Notes: a model not told the origin generated them from the letters alone. A stretch of 45,638 nucleotides of DNA from Paenibacillus dendritiformis (GCF_015845845.1 NZ_LDIG01000030.1:1-45638); one strand, 5' to 3'. Positions 26,836 to 35,616 are shown, counted from the first letter of the stretch. Numbers and translations: made by a program.

Positions 26836-26947
26836 TCACCCGGGGCATAAACACAGGGCGTAACACGGGACATAAGCACAGGGAATAGCACAGGATGCAA
26901 CACAGGACATAGCACACAGCAGAACACAGGGCGTCACACAGACTTAC
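26836..26947. repeat. About nine degenerate 12-bp tandem units
   Basis: Units follow the consensus RCACAGGRNRTA, for example ACACAGGGCGTA (26851-26862), GCACAGGGAATA (26876-26887), GCACAGGATGCA (26888-26899), ACACAGGACATA (26900-26911) and ACACAGGGCGTC (26924-26935). One unit has an extra base, and the first and last are poor copies. There are no spacers, so this is not a CRISPR array. It lies between the pro-mtn terminator and the TetR gene at 27126. Confidence 0.75.
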
Positions 26948-27069
26948 ATGCTTTTGCGAAGAGGAGCATAAATCATGAACCACGAACGCACCCGAAGTTG
27001 AGTCGCTATCCATTTCGGACCTCGCTTTTCCTTGCCCTCGTTTACTTTTCTTATCTCATCATGTATCAT

Positions 27070-27095
27070 ATTAACATACTCATAAGTATGTTAAT
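27070..27095 (+). promoter_or_regulatory. Perfect palindrome, candidate operator of the tandem-HTH TetR
   Basis: ATTAACATACT (27070-27080), CATA, AGTATGTTAAT (27085-27095): two perfect 11-nt arms. It ends 30 nt before the TetR start codon, the usual place for an autoregulated TetR operator. The flanking sequence is very AT-rich and probably contains the promoter. Confidence 0.78.
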
Positions 27096-27125
27096 GTTAT
27101 ATTTCGTGGAAAGGACGCGATCCCC

Positions 27126-27938
27126 ATGAGCTCTTACGATCATATCGTGCGAACAGCGCGAAAACTGGCTGCGGAGCGATCTGCCGAGCGGCTGACGTAT
27201 GCGGATATTGCCGCGGCTGCCGGTGTCCATTGGATGACGGTGCGCCGACATTTGGGCGACAAACGGAATATGATGGAGCTGCTGACGGAGGATGCGGGAA
27301 CGAGAGATGCGGAGCGGACGAAGCCGGAGACGCGGCAGCGGATTCTGGACAGTGCCCGGCACATCTTTGCCGAACACGGCTATGCGGCCGCGAACCTCGA
27401 CATCATTGCGGCGGAGGCAGGCTTGACGAAGGGAGCTGTCTATTGGCATTTCAACAGCAAGCAGGATCTGTTCTTCGGCCTGCTCCAATCCGAGCTGGAA
27501 CGGATGCAAGCGCTTCTTCCGCGCGAAGCCCGGCAATTGACGGACACATCCTGCGATCCGGCAGATGCGGCGGCCCGGTTGCTGCGGTACCGCTTTCCCG
27601 CCCAGGAAAGCGACACCGGTTCCGCGTACCTGTTCTTTGAATTCCTGGCCGCGTCGCGAGAACCTGAGGTGAAGCGGCGGCTGCAAGCTGCATATACGCG
27701 AATCTGGGATCTGGCGCAAGCCCACATTGAGCAGCTTCAGGAGGGAGGAATCATCGCCTCCGATGTCCCGGCAGACAAGCTCGCGATTCTTCTTCAGTCA
27801 CTCATCCACGGCATGATGATATCCTGGATCATCGATCCGAAGCGAATTGATTTTGACCGAGTCGTACCGGATATGGCTCGGATATTGTGGCACGGCATCG
27901 GCGGACCAGGACCGTCGCAAGGAGGAGGAAAGGCATGA
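27126..27938 (+). CDS. TetR-family regulator with two tandem DNA-binding domains
   Basis: A 270-aa protein, longer than the usual 190-220. Residues 1-55 form a TetR-like helix-turn-helix (LTYADIAAAAGVHWMTVRRHL). Residues about 67-115 form a second, more canonical one (ILDSARHIFAEHGYAAANLD, then AGLTKGAVYWHFNSKQDLFF). An alpha-helical ligand domain follows, with FFEFLAASREPEVKRRL typical of TetR_C. AAAGGA lies 10 nt before the ATG. It overlaps the next gene by 4 nt. The doubled head may let one dimer contact four half-sites; that is inference. Confidence 0.9.
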   Translation: MSSYDHIVRTARKLAAERSAERLTYADIAAAAGVHWMTVRRHLGDKRNMMELLTEDAGTRDAERTKPETRQRILDSARHIFAEHGYAAANLDIIAAEAGLTKGAVYWHFNSKQDLFFGLLQSELERMQALLPREARQLTDTSCDPADAAARLLRYRFPAQESDTGSAYLFFEFLAASREPEVKRRLQAAYTRIWDLAQAHIEQLQEGGIIASDVPADKLAILLQSLIHGMMISWIIDPKRIDFDRVVPDMARILWHGIGGPGPSQGGGKA

Positions 27939-28819
27939 CGATGGCAGTGTATCGCTCAGCCCCGATTTATGACATCATGAATGTAAATGGCATGCAGGTG
28001 CACTACCGGAGAGAAGGCAGCGGCCGCCCTGTCGTCCTGCTTCACGGCGGCATATTGTCGCTCCATGACTATGACGCTGTAGTTCCGCTCCTGCGCGGGC
28101 GTTATGATGTCATCGCGCTGGATCGCCCGGGCTACGGTTATAGCCAACGGGAGCCCGGCGTGGCGATGACGCCGGCACGGCAATCGGAATGGCTTCATCA
28201 GGTGCTGACGGCGCTGCGGGCGGAGAAGCCAATCATCGTAGGCCATTCCTGGAGCGGTCTGATGACGCTTGCCTATGCCTTGAACCATCCTGGCGAAGCG
28301 GCTGGCATCGTGCTTCTCGCCCCGGCAGCCTATGGCGGGAAGGCCTATCCGGCCGGCCGGCTTGACGCGCTTCTGTATAGGGGAATCCACTCCCCCGTCA
28401 TAGGCCCTATCCTTATGCGCGGGCTGCTGATGCCTCTCTCCCGTCCCCTCGCGGCCATGTCCGTGAAGGGAGCCTTCGCGCCTGACCCTGTTCCCGTCTC
28501 CTATATGGAACGAGCGTACGATCTGTGGTGCCGTCCGTCACAGATTCGCGCCAATCGCGAGGATGTCTTTTATTTTTCGCAGACGGCCGAGCAGCTTCGT
28601 GCCCGGTATCCGGCCCTGTCCGTTCCGACCGTCATCGCTGTCGGAGACAAAGAGCCGTACCGGCCGGAACTGCAGTCGCTGCGTTTGCACCGCGACATCG
28701 AACACTCGTCGCTCCTGACCGTGCGCGGCGCGCATCATATGCTGCCGGCGACACATCCCGAAGCGGTCGCAGAAGCGCTCGCGCTCCTGGAGAAGCGGAT
28801 CGACTTTCAATATCGTTAA
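27935..28819 (+). CDS. Alpha/beta-hydrolase fold protein
   Basis: A 294-aa soluble hydrolase starting at ATG 27935 (ATGA overlap with the TetR stop, GGAGGAGG upstream). The oxyanion motif LLHGGILSLHDYD, nucleophile elbow GHSWSG (Ser105) and C-terminal His in VRGAHHMLP are in place; an Asp in AVGDKEPY is a likely third member. The substrate is unknown. Coupling to the TetR gene suggests the regulator responds to the hydrolase substrate or a related lipophilic compound. Confidence 0.9.
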   Translation: MTMAVYRSAPIYDIMNVNGMQVHYRREGSGRPVVLLHGGILSLHDYDAVVPLLRGRYDVIALDRPGYGYSQREPGVAMTPARQSEWLHQVLTALRAEKPIIVGHSWSGLMTLAYALNHPGEAAGIVLLAPAAYGGKAYPAGRLDALLYRGIHSPVIGPILMRGLLMPLSRPLAAMSVKGAFAPDPVPVSYMERAYDLWCRPSQIRANREDVFYFSQTAEQLRARYPALSVPTVIAVGDKEPYRPELQSLRLHRDIEHSSLLTVRGAHHMLPATHPEAVAEALALLEKRIDFQYR

Positions 28820-28849
28820 GCCGGAACTGCGGCCCCCCAACATGAAAAG

Positions 28850-28887
28850 CCCCCGGCACAATGAGTCTTCCTCATTCGCGCCGGGGG
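28850..28887. terminator. Terminator between the hydrolase and dnaD
   Basis: CCCCCGGC (28850-28857) pairs with GCCGGGGG (28880-28887), and AATGAG/CTCATT extends the stem around a TCTTC loop. The genes converge here, with stops at 28819 and 28922. On the minus strand CTTTTC follows, so it mainly suits dnaD, but it may serve both. Confidence 0.82.
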
Positions 28888-28921
28888 TTCGGGTGAAGCT
28901 ATTCTTGGCTGCGGCTCATGG

Positions 28922-29623
28922 TCAACTGTCGGAAGGGATGCGCACCTTCCCGCTGGAACGGAACCGCTGCGTGTACGCCTTGGCATCTTCGATGGTGCGG
29001 ACACGGTTGCGGCTCCATTCGAGCAATATTCGATCGATGTAGCGGAAATACACTTTGCCGGCGAATACCGCTTCCTTCAGCGCCAGTAATATCAACTCTT
29101 CCGGATAGCGGTCTTCGTCAATCCACCCGGCGATCGTCTCGCACTCCATCGGCGAGAGCGGCCGTCCGAATTCCTTCTCGAATATATTGAACAGATTCGG
29201 CGGCTCCGCGTCCGACAGCGGGGCCGCCGCCCGCAGCCGCTGCCGTTCCGCCCGTATTTCTTCCGCGGCGGCCAAGGCGAGCTTATCCCATAATCCGCTC
29301 AAATTGTATTGCTCATACTGGACATCCGTCGCCGGATCGATGTTGTCGTCTATGCTCAAAAAACCTTCTTTCATCAGCTTCTGCAGCGATTTGATAACCG
29401 CATCAGGAGCTGCTCCCATTCGTTCCTGCAGTTCGTCGATTGTCGGGAACTCCTTCATCTCCTGCTGCTTGAAGCCGATGAGGTGAATGAGCAGCATCAC
29501 ATCCGAATCGCTCAACTTCCATTGCTTGTAATAACGCAGCAAATGATACGGCACGCTAATGCTGCCCGATTGCAGGCCTAGCGCCAACCCTTTGGCGAAG
29601 GTCCGGAATCCGTCTACACTCAC
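28922..29623 (-). CDS. dnaD: DnaD-family replication protein
   Basis: Primosome protein that helps load the replicative helicase in low-GC Firmicutes. 233 aa from the GTG at 29623, chosen because AGGAGG lies 7 nt upstream; a longer frame reaches 29668 without such a site. The N-terminal winged-helix domain contains HLIGFKQQEMKEFPTIDEL, and the C-terminal DnaD domain contains FEKEFGRPLSPMECETIAGW and the late YIDRILLEW motif. It lies downstream of asnS as in Bacillus, but nth is no longer adjacent. Confidence 0.92.
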   Translation of the reverse strand: MSVDGFRTFAKGLALGLQSGSISVPYHLLRYYKQWKLSDSDVMLLIHLIGFKQQEMKEFPTIDELQERMGAAPDAVIKSLQKLMKEGFLSIDDNIDPATDVQYEQYNLSGLWDKLALAAAEEIRAERQRLRAAAPLSDAEPPNLFNIFEKEFGRPLSPMECETIAGWIDEDRYPEELILLALKEAVFAGKVYFRYIDRILLEWSRNRVRTIEDAKAYTQRFRSSGKVRIPSDS

Positions 29624-29735
29624 CAAGGTACCTCCTCTTCCCAACATACTCTCCTTATTGTCGCACAAACGAACGCATTTGGTAAGGCTTACATTGATAA
29701 TGTTTCCAAAAAATTCATGAACTTATCTAAGAGTA

Positions 29736-29763
29736 ATCCCGTATCACCGAAGCGATACGGGAT
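29736..29763 (-). terminator. Hairpin between asnS and dnaD
   Basis: ATCCCGTATC (29736-29745) pairs with GATACGGGAT (29754-29763). It lies 61 nt after the asnS stop. No real T-tract follows on the minus strand, so it may be a weak terminator or RNA-stabilising element ahead of dnaD. Confidence 0.55.
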
Positions 29764-29824
29764 CATGTGCTAGCTATCAGGCCGCGCATCCCGGCGCACG
29801 GGGAGCTGCGCATGGTTCAGGCCT

Positions 29825-31123
29825 TTATGGATACAGACGGTACAACAGGCGCGGGAACGGAATCGTCTCCCGAACGTGCTCAAGCCCGCAAATCCACGCC
29901 ACCGTGCGCTCCAGTCCCAGACCGAAGCCGGAGTGAGGCACGGAACCGTATTTTCTCAAGTCAAGATACCACTGATACGCTTCATCGGACAGCTCATGCT
30001 CGCGGAAGCGCTTCTTCATCAGCTCCGGATCGTCGATCCGCTGCGAGCCGCCGATAATCTCGCCATAGCCTTCCGGCGCGATCATGTCGGCGCAGAGCAC
30101 GACTTCCGGACGGTTCGGATCCGGCTTCATATAGAACGCCTTGATCGATGTCGGGTAATGAGTAATGAATACCGGCGTCTCGTATTTCTCGGCGATCGCC
30201 GTCTCATGCGGCGCACCGAAGTCTTCGCCCCACGGAATGTCGTGGCCTTGCTCCTGCAAAAACTGAATCGCTTCGTCGTACGTGATGCGCGGGAACGGAG
30301 CTTTCACCTTTTCCAGCTTCGAGACATCCCGTCCGAGCGTATCGAGCTCGGCGCGGCAGTTCTTCAGCACGGACTGCACGATATGAGCTACGAATTGCTC
30401 CTGCACCCGCAGGTTCTCTTCATGATCGACGAAGGCCATCTCCGGCTCGATCATCCAGAACTCGATCAGGTGGCGCCGGGTCTTCGATTTCTCGGCGCGG
30501 AAGGTCGGGCCGAAGGAGTACACCTTGTTCAGCGCCATCGCGGCAGCTTCCATATAGAGCTGGCCGCTCTGAGTCAGGAACGCGTCTTCTTCGAAATATT
30601 TCGTATGGAACAACTCCGTCGTGCCTTCGCAAGAGGAAGGCGTCAAGATCGGAGGATCGACCAGCGTAAAGCCATGCTCGTCGAAAAATTGCTGCACCGC
30701 GCGAATAATCTCGGCGCGAATCGTCAGGATGGCGCGCTGTCTTGGCGCCCGCAGCCATAGGTGGCGGTGATCCATCAGGAAGTCGACCCCATGCTCCTTC
30801 GGCGTAATCGGATAGTCCTGCGTCAACTGGATGATCTCGACTCCGGTTACCGTCATTTCATAGCCGGATTTGGAGCGCGGCTCTTCCCGAACGATCCCTG
30901 TAAAATATAAAGAGCTCTCCTGCGTCAAGCTCTTGGCCGCTTCCCATACCTCTTCCGGCACTTCGCTCTTCACGACGACACCTTGGATGAACCCGGTGCC
31001 GTCCCGCAGCTGCAGAAATTGAATCTTGCCGCTGGAACGTTTGTTATGCAGCCAGCCGCCGATGCGGACTTCCTCGCCCACATGGCGGTTGACTTCACGG
31101 ATGACACATGTGGTCGCCATCAT
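29825..31123 (-). CDS. asnS: Asparagine-tRNA ligase
   Basis: Class IIb aminoacyl-tRNA synthetase, 432 aa. The N-terminal OB fold binds the anticodon ([21 protein letters not shown], read in pieces). The class II motifs are present: motif 2 in [19 protein letters not shown] and motif 3 in [13 protein letters not shown]. Position next to dnaD and shape of the sequence fit the Bacillus AsnS rather than AspS. The ATG at 31123 has GGGAGAGA upstream. ackA ends 11 nt before it, so it is cotranscribed with hbd and ackA. The aspB gene that usually precedes asnS is missing here. Confidence 0.96.
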   Translation of the reverse strand: MMATTCVIREVNRHVGEEVRIGGWLHNKRSSGKIQFLQLRDGTGFIQGVVVKSEVPEEVWEAAKSLTQESSLYFTGIVREEPRSKSGYEMTVTGVEIIQLTQDYPITPKEHGVDFLMDHRHLWLRAPRQRAILTIRAEIIRAVQQFFDEHGFTLVDPPILTPSSCEGTTELFHTKYFEEDAFLTQSGQLYMEAAAMALNKVYSFGPTFRAEKSKTRRHLIEFWMIEPEMAFVDHEENLRVQEQFVAHIVQSVLKNCRAELDTLGRDVSKLEKVKAPFPRITYDEAIQFLQEQGHDIPWGEDFGAPHETAIAEKYETPVFITHYPTSIKAFYMKPDPNRPEVVLCADMIAPEGYGEIIGGSQRIDDPELMKKRFREHELSDEAYQWYLDLRKYGSVPHSGFGLGLERTVAWICGLEHVRETIPFPRLLYRLYP

Positions 31124-31134
31124 TCGTCTCTCCC

Positions 31135-32346
31135 TTACGATTGTTTGGATTGTTGAACCAATCGATACGTATCGCGGGCAATCATGAGCTCTTCATTGGT
31201 CGGAATGACGAATACATCCACCTTCGAATTCGGCGTCGAGATGCGGCGCGGTTCCTTCGAACGCACCTTGTTCAGTTCCCGATCAATCTCTACGCCGAGG
31301 AACGTCAGCTTCTCGCAGACATGCTGGCGGATAACGACCGAGTTCTCGCCTACGCCGGCGGTAAACACAATCGCATTGACGCCGTCCATCGCTGCCGCAT
31401 AGGCCCCGATATACTTGCGCATGCGGTACGTGTACATCTCGAACGCCAGCGTCGAATTCGGTTCGCCAGCTTCCATTCCGTCCGTAATCTCGCGCATATC
31501 GCTGGATACCCCGGAGATCGCGAGCAGCCCGCTATGCTTGTTCAGCATCGAATTGACTTCATTGACCGTCAGGTCTTCCTTCATCATCGTGAACGGAACG
31601 ACCGCAGGGTCCAGGTCGCCGCTGCGCGTACCCATCATCAGACCTTCAAGCGGCGTCATCCCCATCGACGTGTCGACCGAGATGCCTCCGTCGACCGCCG
31701 TCAGGCTGGCCCCGTTCCCGATATGGCACGTGATGATTTTCAGCTCTTCGATCGGGCGCTCCATCAGTTCGGCCGCGCGCTTGCTGACATAATCATGCGA
31801 TGTGCCGTGGAAGCCGTAGCGGCGGATTTTGTGCTTTTTGTACAGCACTTTTGGAATGGCGTACATATACGCTTTCTCTGGCATCGTCTGGTGGAAAGCC
31901 GTATCGAACACAACGGATTGCGGCACGTTCGGCATATTCGCTTCCACGGCCTTGATCCCCATCATGTGGGCCGGATTATGCAGCGGCGCCAGATCGAACA
32001 AGCGGCGAATCTCGGCTTTGACCTCGGAATCGACCAATACCGAGTTTTTGAACGATTCGCCCCCGTGCACGACGCGATGGCCGACCGCATCGATCTCGCC
32101 GGTCGACTTCAGGACGCCGACTTCGGCGTCGGTCAGCTTGTCCAAGACTTTGCGGATGGCCGTCGTATGGTCCAGAATCTCGCTCACTTCCGTGATCTCT
32201 TCCGTATGGTGCGGCTCATGCACGAGGATGGAAGAATCCATCCCGATGCGCTCTACCCGGCCTGCCGCCAACACCGACTCGTCCGTCATATCGTATAGTT
32301 GGTATTTAAGCGAGGAGCTTCCCGCGTTGATTACAAGTATTTTCAT
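31135..32346 (-). CDS. ackA: Acetate kinase
   Basis: Interconverts acetyl phosphate plus ADP and acetate plus ATP. 403 aa, normal length. ASKHA-fold signatures: [15 protein letters not shown] at the N-terminus, [13 protein letters not shown] in the middle, and [13 protein letters not shown] near the C-terminus. Its ATG overlaps the stop of the upstream dehydrogenase (ATGA). pta is not in the window. Confidence 0.97.
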   Translation of the reverse strand: MKILVINAGSSSLKYQLYDMTDESVLAAGRVERIGMDSSILVHEPHHTEEITEVSEILDHTTAIRKVLDKLTDAEVGVLKSTGEIDAVGHRVVHGGESFKNSVLVDSEVKAEIRRLFDLAPLHNPAHMMGIKAVEANMPNVPQSVVFDTAFHQTMPEKAYMYAIPKVLYKKHKIRRYGFHGTSHDYVSKRAAELMERPIEELKIITCHIGNGASLTAVDGGISVDTSMGMTPLEGLMMGTRSGDLDPAVVPFTMMKEDLTVNEVNSMLNKHSGLLAISGVSSDMREITDGMEAGEPNSTLAFEMYTYRMRKYIGAYAAAMDGVNAIVFTAGVGENSVVIRQHVCEKLTFLGVEIDRELNKVRSKEPRRISTPNSKVDVFVIPTNEELMIARDTYRLVQQSKQS

Positions 32347-33215
32347 AGTCGATCCCCATCCTTATCATACTTGAAAAATCCGACGCCCGTCTTCACACCA
32401 AGGTGGCCGGCTCGCACCATCTTTTTCAACAATACGGACGGACGATATTTGATATCGCCGAACTCGCGGAACATGCGTTCCAAGGCCGCCAATACCGAAT
32501 CCAGACCGAAGCGGTCCGCCATTTCCAAAGGCCCATACTGGAAATTGTAGCCGATACGCATCGCGTTGTCGATATCTTCTGCCGAAGCGACCCCTTCCTG
32601 CAGCACATGAAGAGCCTCGTTGATGAGAATGCAGCTAATGCGCGTCGTCACGAATCCCGGGGATTCATAGACCATGACGCCTTTCTTCTGCACAACCTCT
32701 TCGACGAAGCGCTTCGTTTCGTTAAATGTAGCGTCCGAAGTCTTCAGCCCGCGGATAATCTCCACAAGCTCGACCTTCGCGACGGGATAAATAAAGTGCA
32801 TGCCAATGACCCGATCCGGATATTTCGTCGAGCTGGCCAGTTCGGTTAAAGACAACGTGGATGTATTGCTTGCCAAAATAATATTGCTTGGGCAAACCCG
32901 ATCCAGTTCCGCAAATACTTGCTTTTTCGCTTCCAAATCCTCCGAGATCGTCTCGATGACCAATTCGCATGCTCCCAGTTCCGCCAAATGCGTCACCTTA
33001 TGTATGCGGGAGAGGATCAGTTTTTTCTCCGCCTGGGTGATTGCCCATTTCTCCAATTGTTTGTCCAGACTCGCTTCAATCATCGAGTAGGCATGATCCA
33101 GCTTCTCTGTCGACTTTTCCACCAACAGCACGTCCAAGCCTTTGACAGCAAGCATTTCCGCAATGCCTTGGCCCATTGTACCGCCGCCGATGACGCCGAT
33201 TTTCTTGAAAAACAT
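32343..33215 (-). CDS. 3-hydroxyacyl-CoA (3-hydroxybutyryl-CoA) dehydrogenase
   Basis: NAD-dependent dehydrogenase of the Hbd/MmgB type, 290 aa from ATG 33215 (AGGTGG upstream). The Rossmann motif is IGVIGGGTMGQGIAEML. The catalytic His-Glu pair lies in GMHFIYPVAKVELVEII; the usual asparagine after the His-Phe is replaced here by IYPVA, a mild deviation. The C-terminal domain ends with TGVGFFKYD. It probably acts in butanoate or fatty-acid metabolism. Coupling to ackA suggests a shared role in acyl-CoA/acetate overflow. Confidence 0.9.
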   Translation of the reverse strand: MFFKKIGVIGGGTMGQGIAEMLAVKGLDVLLVEKSTEKLDHAYSMIEASLDKQLEKWAITQAEKKLILSRIHKVTHLAELGACELVIETISEDLEAKKQVFAELDRVCPSNIILASNTSTLSLTELASSTKYPDRVIGMHFIYPVAKVELVEIIRGLKTSDATFNETKRFVEEVVQKKGVMVYESPGFVTTRISCILINEALHVLQEGVASAEDIDNAMRIGYNFQYGPLEMADRFGLDSVLAALERMFREFGDIKYRPSVLLKKMVRAGHLGVKTGVGFFKYDKDGDRL

Positions 33216-33335
33216 GGTTACTTCCACCTTTCCTCCATCTATGCTCTGTATAGTGTACCCGATAACAGGCATTCGTTATCAGTGCACAGGGATCTTAATC
33301 TATCATAACATGAATCCTGAAAATAAAAAGAAAAA

Positions 33336-33357
33336 CCCAGCGTGTTTTCACGCTGGG
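33336..33357 (-). terminator. Terminator overlapping the stop codon of the FtsH-like gene
   Basis: CCCAGCGTG-TTTT-CACGCTGGG as read on the plus strand. On the minus strand the stem starts inside the last codons of the protease gene and is followed by TTTTTCTTTTTATTTT. A strong terminator that separates the protease pair from hbd. Confidence 0.92.
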
Positions 33358-34865
33358 AATTCCTGACTGTCACATAATAGACACCGAAATTGTTCACCGC
33401 TCAAGTTTTCCTCGCGCAGAAGCTGGTGCAACACGCGATCGAAGGCAGGCTTGCGCTCGGCCAGCAGCGCGTGCGTACGCTTGAAGAGCTGCTCCATGAT
33501 GACTTGCGTCTGCCGGGTCAGCGCTTCCGGCGGCAGCTGCTTCAAGCGGACGATGCCCAGCTCCGTCAGGCCGGCATTGATCATCGTGTCGACGATGTCC
33601 AGCGCCTGATCGAAGTCGCCCTGCGAGCCGGTGCTGCGGTTGCCGTAAAAGATCTCCTCGGCCGCCGCTCCGCCCAGCGCAATCATAATCTGTTCTTCCA
33701 GGAACGGCTTCGTGTACAGATAACGCTCCTCCAGCGGCTGATGGCGGACATACCCGAGCGCCTGCCCCCTTGGGCTTAGCGCCACCTGGGATACGCTCCC
33801 GGGACGGACCACTTCCGCCATAATCGCATGCCCCAGCTCGTGGATAGCGACGCGCCGGCGTTCTTCCTGATTCGTCTCCCGGTCGATTTTCTCGCCCATC
33901 ATCACTTTATCGATCGCCTGGGACAGATGATTCGTCGTAATGACATCCGACTCGTTCCGCATCGCGTAGATCGCGCCTTCGTTCAGGACGCTCTCCAGCT
34001 GCGCGCCGGAGAAGCCGAACGTCTCGTCGGCAATGCGCTCGAGATCGACGTCATCCGCCAACGGCTTATTGTTGGCGTGCAGCTTCAAAATGTGAAGCCG
34101 GCCCTTTTTATCGGGAAGATCGACCTGTATTTGACGATCGAATCGTCCCGGACGCAGGAGAGCGCTATCCAGCATCTCCTTGCGGTTCGTCGCCGCCATG
34201 ACGAGAATCCGGGGACTCATGTCGGCATACAGCCCGTCCATCTCCGTCAGGAGCTGGTTCAGCGTCTGATCGTATTCCCGCTGCTGTCCGCCTTCCCGCT
34301 TGCCGCCGATAACATCGATCTCGTCGATGAAGATGACGGCGTTCTGCTTTTTCTCCTTCGCCGCGCGCTGCCGCGCCTGCTTGAACAGTTCGCGTACGCG
34401 GCCGGCGCCGACGCCGACGAACATTTCGACGAACTCGCTGCCCGCGACGCCGATGAAGACGGCATCGGCATAGTGGGCCGCCGCTTTGGCCATCAGCGTT
34501 TTCCCTGTCCCCGGAGGCCCGGTGAGCAGGATGCCCTTGAGCGGCCGGATCCCGAACTTCCGAATCGCATCCGGGCGAACGAGGAAATCGAGCGCTTCAA
34601 TCAATTCATTCTTCGCCCGTTCCTGCCCGCCAATCTGCTCGAAGCTTAACGGAGCGACGGACGCCTTGCGCGAATCGCTGCGCGCGCCTCCGCTCGTCAC
34701 CCCGGCGCCCCCGCGCCGCTTGACGGCATAGGAGAGCGCGGCCAACACGACGGCAGCCAACACAATCGGAAGGATATTCACGCCGCGAAACGCGAGAAAG
34801 ACCATAATCGCGATCGCGGCTCCGATAGCCGCCTCAGGCCAGCGGATGGACAGTCTGTTCTTCAT
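33348..34865 (-). CDS. FtsH-type membrane AAA+ zinc metalloprotease without the extracytoplasmic domain
   Basis: 505 aa against about 640 for FtsH. Two helices (about 10-26 and 30-47) are joined by only a few residues, so the usual extracytoplasmic domain is gone. Walker A GPPGTGKT (116-123), Walker B VIFIDE (177-182), the second region of homology near 226-241, HELGH (342-346) and a third zinc ligand in GSQGDFDQA (Asp417) are all present, so it should be active. The C-terminus ends in a CxxC (495-498) rather than the normal tail. The start overlaps the end of the upstream gene by 32 nt. It is an FtsH paralogue; substrate unknown. Confidence 0.93.
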   Translation of the reverse strand: MKNRLSIRWPEAAIGAAIAIMVFLAFRGVNILPIVLAAVVLAALSYAVKRRGGAGVTSGGARSDSRKASVAPLSFEQIGGQERAKNELIEALDFLVRPDAIRKFGIRPLKGILLTGPPGTGKTLMAKAAAHYADAVFIGVAGSEFVEMFVGVGAGRVRELFKQARQRAAKEKKQNAVIFIDEIDVIGGKREGGQQREYDQTLNQLLTEMDGLYADMSPRILVMAATNRKEMLDSALLRPGRFDRQIQVDLPDKKGRLHILKLHANNKPLADDVDLERIADETFGFSGAQLESVLNEGAIYAMRNESDVITTNHLSQAIDKVMMGEKIDRETNQEERRRVAIHELGHAIMAEVVRPGSVSQVALSPRGQALGYVRHQPLEERYLYTKPFLEEQIMIALGGAAAEEIFYGNRSTGSQGDFDQALDIVDTMINAGLTELGIVRLKQLPPEALTRQTQVIMEQLFKRTHALLAERKPAFDRVLHQLLREENLSGEQFRCLLCDSQEFPA

Positions 34866-35400
34866 GCGGCCACACCCCCATTGCGGTTCCGTCCAGCGGC
34901 AAGAGCATCGTCTTGCTGCCTTGCTTGTCCTTCAGTTGAATATAGACATACTGGTTATCCATCTCCGTCACGACTTCCAGACCGGGCTGGTTCGTCCGAA
35001 GCTCCTGCAGCTTCTTCGGAATATCGCTGTAATTCCGGTGAACCATCGCTTCGGCTACATCGAACATGGCCTGCGACCACCATTGATCAATCGTTGGCGT
35101 ACTGTTCTCATTGATATATTCGATCAGCACTTTTTTGCCTTTGGCATACTGTGCAATCTCGGTATTCAGCTTCTGCACCACTTCACGAATATCGGCGCCC
35201 GGATCGGCCTGAATTTGAATTTTCAGCGTGTCCGAATGCCAATCGACCTGATACTTCGTAATCTCGGCATGCTGCCGCATAACGCTCTCTACGGGCTGTT
35301 CCACATACTTCGTCTGATATACGGCCCACCCCCCGAATAAAATACCGCCGGTCAGCAGCATAATAAGCAGGGTCGGCGCAATGCGAATCTTCTTCGTCAT
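34834..35400 (-). CDS. Single-pass membrane protein coupled to the FtsH-like protease
   Basis: 188 aa from ATG 35400 (AGGGGG upstream). A short basic N-terminus and one helix (about 8-29) are followed by about 155 residues, probably outside the cell. The outer part has alternating beta and helical stretches (YQVDWHSDTLKIQIQADPGADI, read in pieces) and no catalytic motif I recognise. Its 3' end overlaps the protease gene by 32 nt, so the pair is translationally linked. As the protease lacks the outer domain, this protein may supply it or present substrates; that is inference. Confidence 0.8.
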   Translation of the reverse strand: MTKKIRIAPTLLIMLLTGGILFGGWAVYQTKYVEQPVESVMRQHAEITKYQVDWHSDTLKIQIQADPGADIREVVQKLNTEIAQYAKGKKVLIEYINENSTPTIDQWWSQAMFDVAEAMVHRNYSDIPKKLQELRTNQPGLEVVTEMDNQYVYIQLKDKQGSKTMLLPLDGTAMGVWPHEEQTVHPLA

Positions 35401-35540
35401 GCCACAAAAACCCCCTTCTATTCCTGTGTATCGCTTAATGCAAATGTGGACATGTTGCTGGCGTGCAGATATGTCATCCGCTTCGCTGACATACGGTGCT
35501 AAATTTGCGCAAGTCATACGTTGTTTATCTATCAGAACAC

Positions 35541-35571
35541 GATATACAAAAGTATATCATATTTGATATAC
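35541..35571. promoter_or_regulatory. Overlapping palindromes upstream of the protease pair
   Basis: Three half-sites run GATATAC (35541-35547), GTATATC (35552-35558) and GATATAC (35565-35571). The first two form a palindrome with AAAA between them. GTATATCA and TGATATAC (35552-35571) form a second around TATT. They lie about 140 nt upstream of the partner gene start in an AT-rich stretch that probably has its promoter. The regulator is unknown. The stretch 35401-35699 holds only this and a terminator. Confidence 0.55.
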
Positions 35572-35616
35572 GATTACGGAATGTAAAGTGTTCCATGACT
35601 GCCAAGACAGCAAAAA

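Noticed and set aside
26526-26927. A 133-codon minus-strand open frame with PVLx and five-residue repeats
   Set aside because: No ribosome site, no start in a sensible place, cysteine-rich and low-complexity; the repeats are explained by the DNA tandem repeats.
26836-26947. Possible CRISPR array
   Set aside because: The units are 12 nt, imperfect and directly adjacent, without unique spacers or cas genes.
2742-28887. Integrated mobile element or prophage
   Set aside because: No integrase, transposase, phage gene, tRNA edge or flanking direct repeat was found; gene content is metabolic and envelope-related.
33216-33347. Rex operator before hbd-ackA
   Set aside because: No TTGTGA-N6-TCACAA type sequence; the palindrome present is of another kind.
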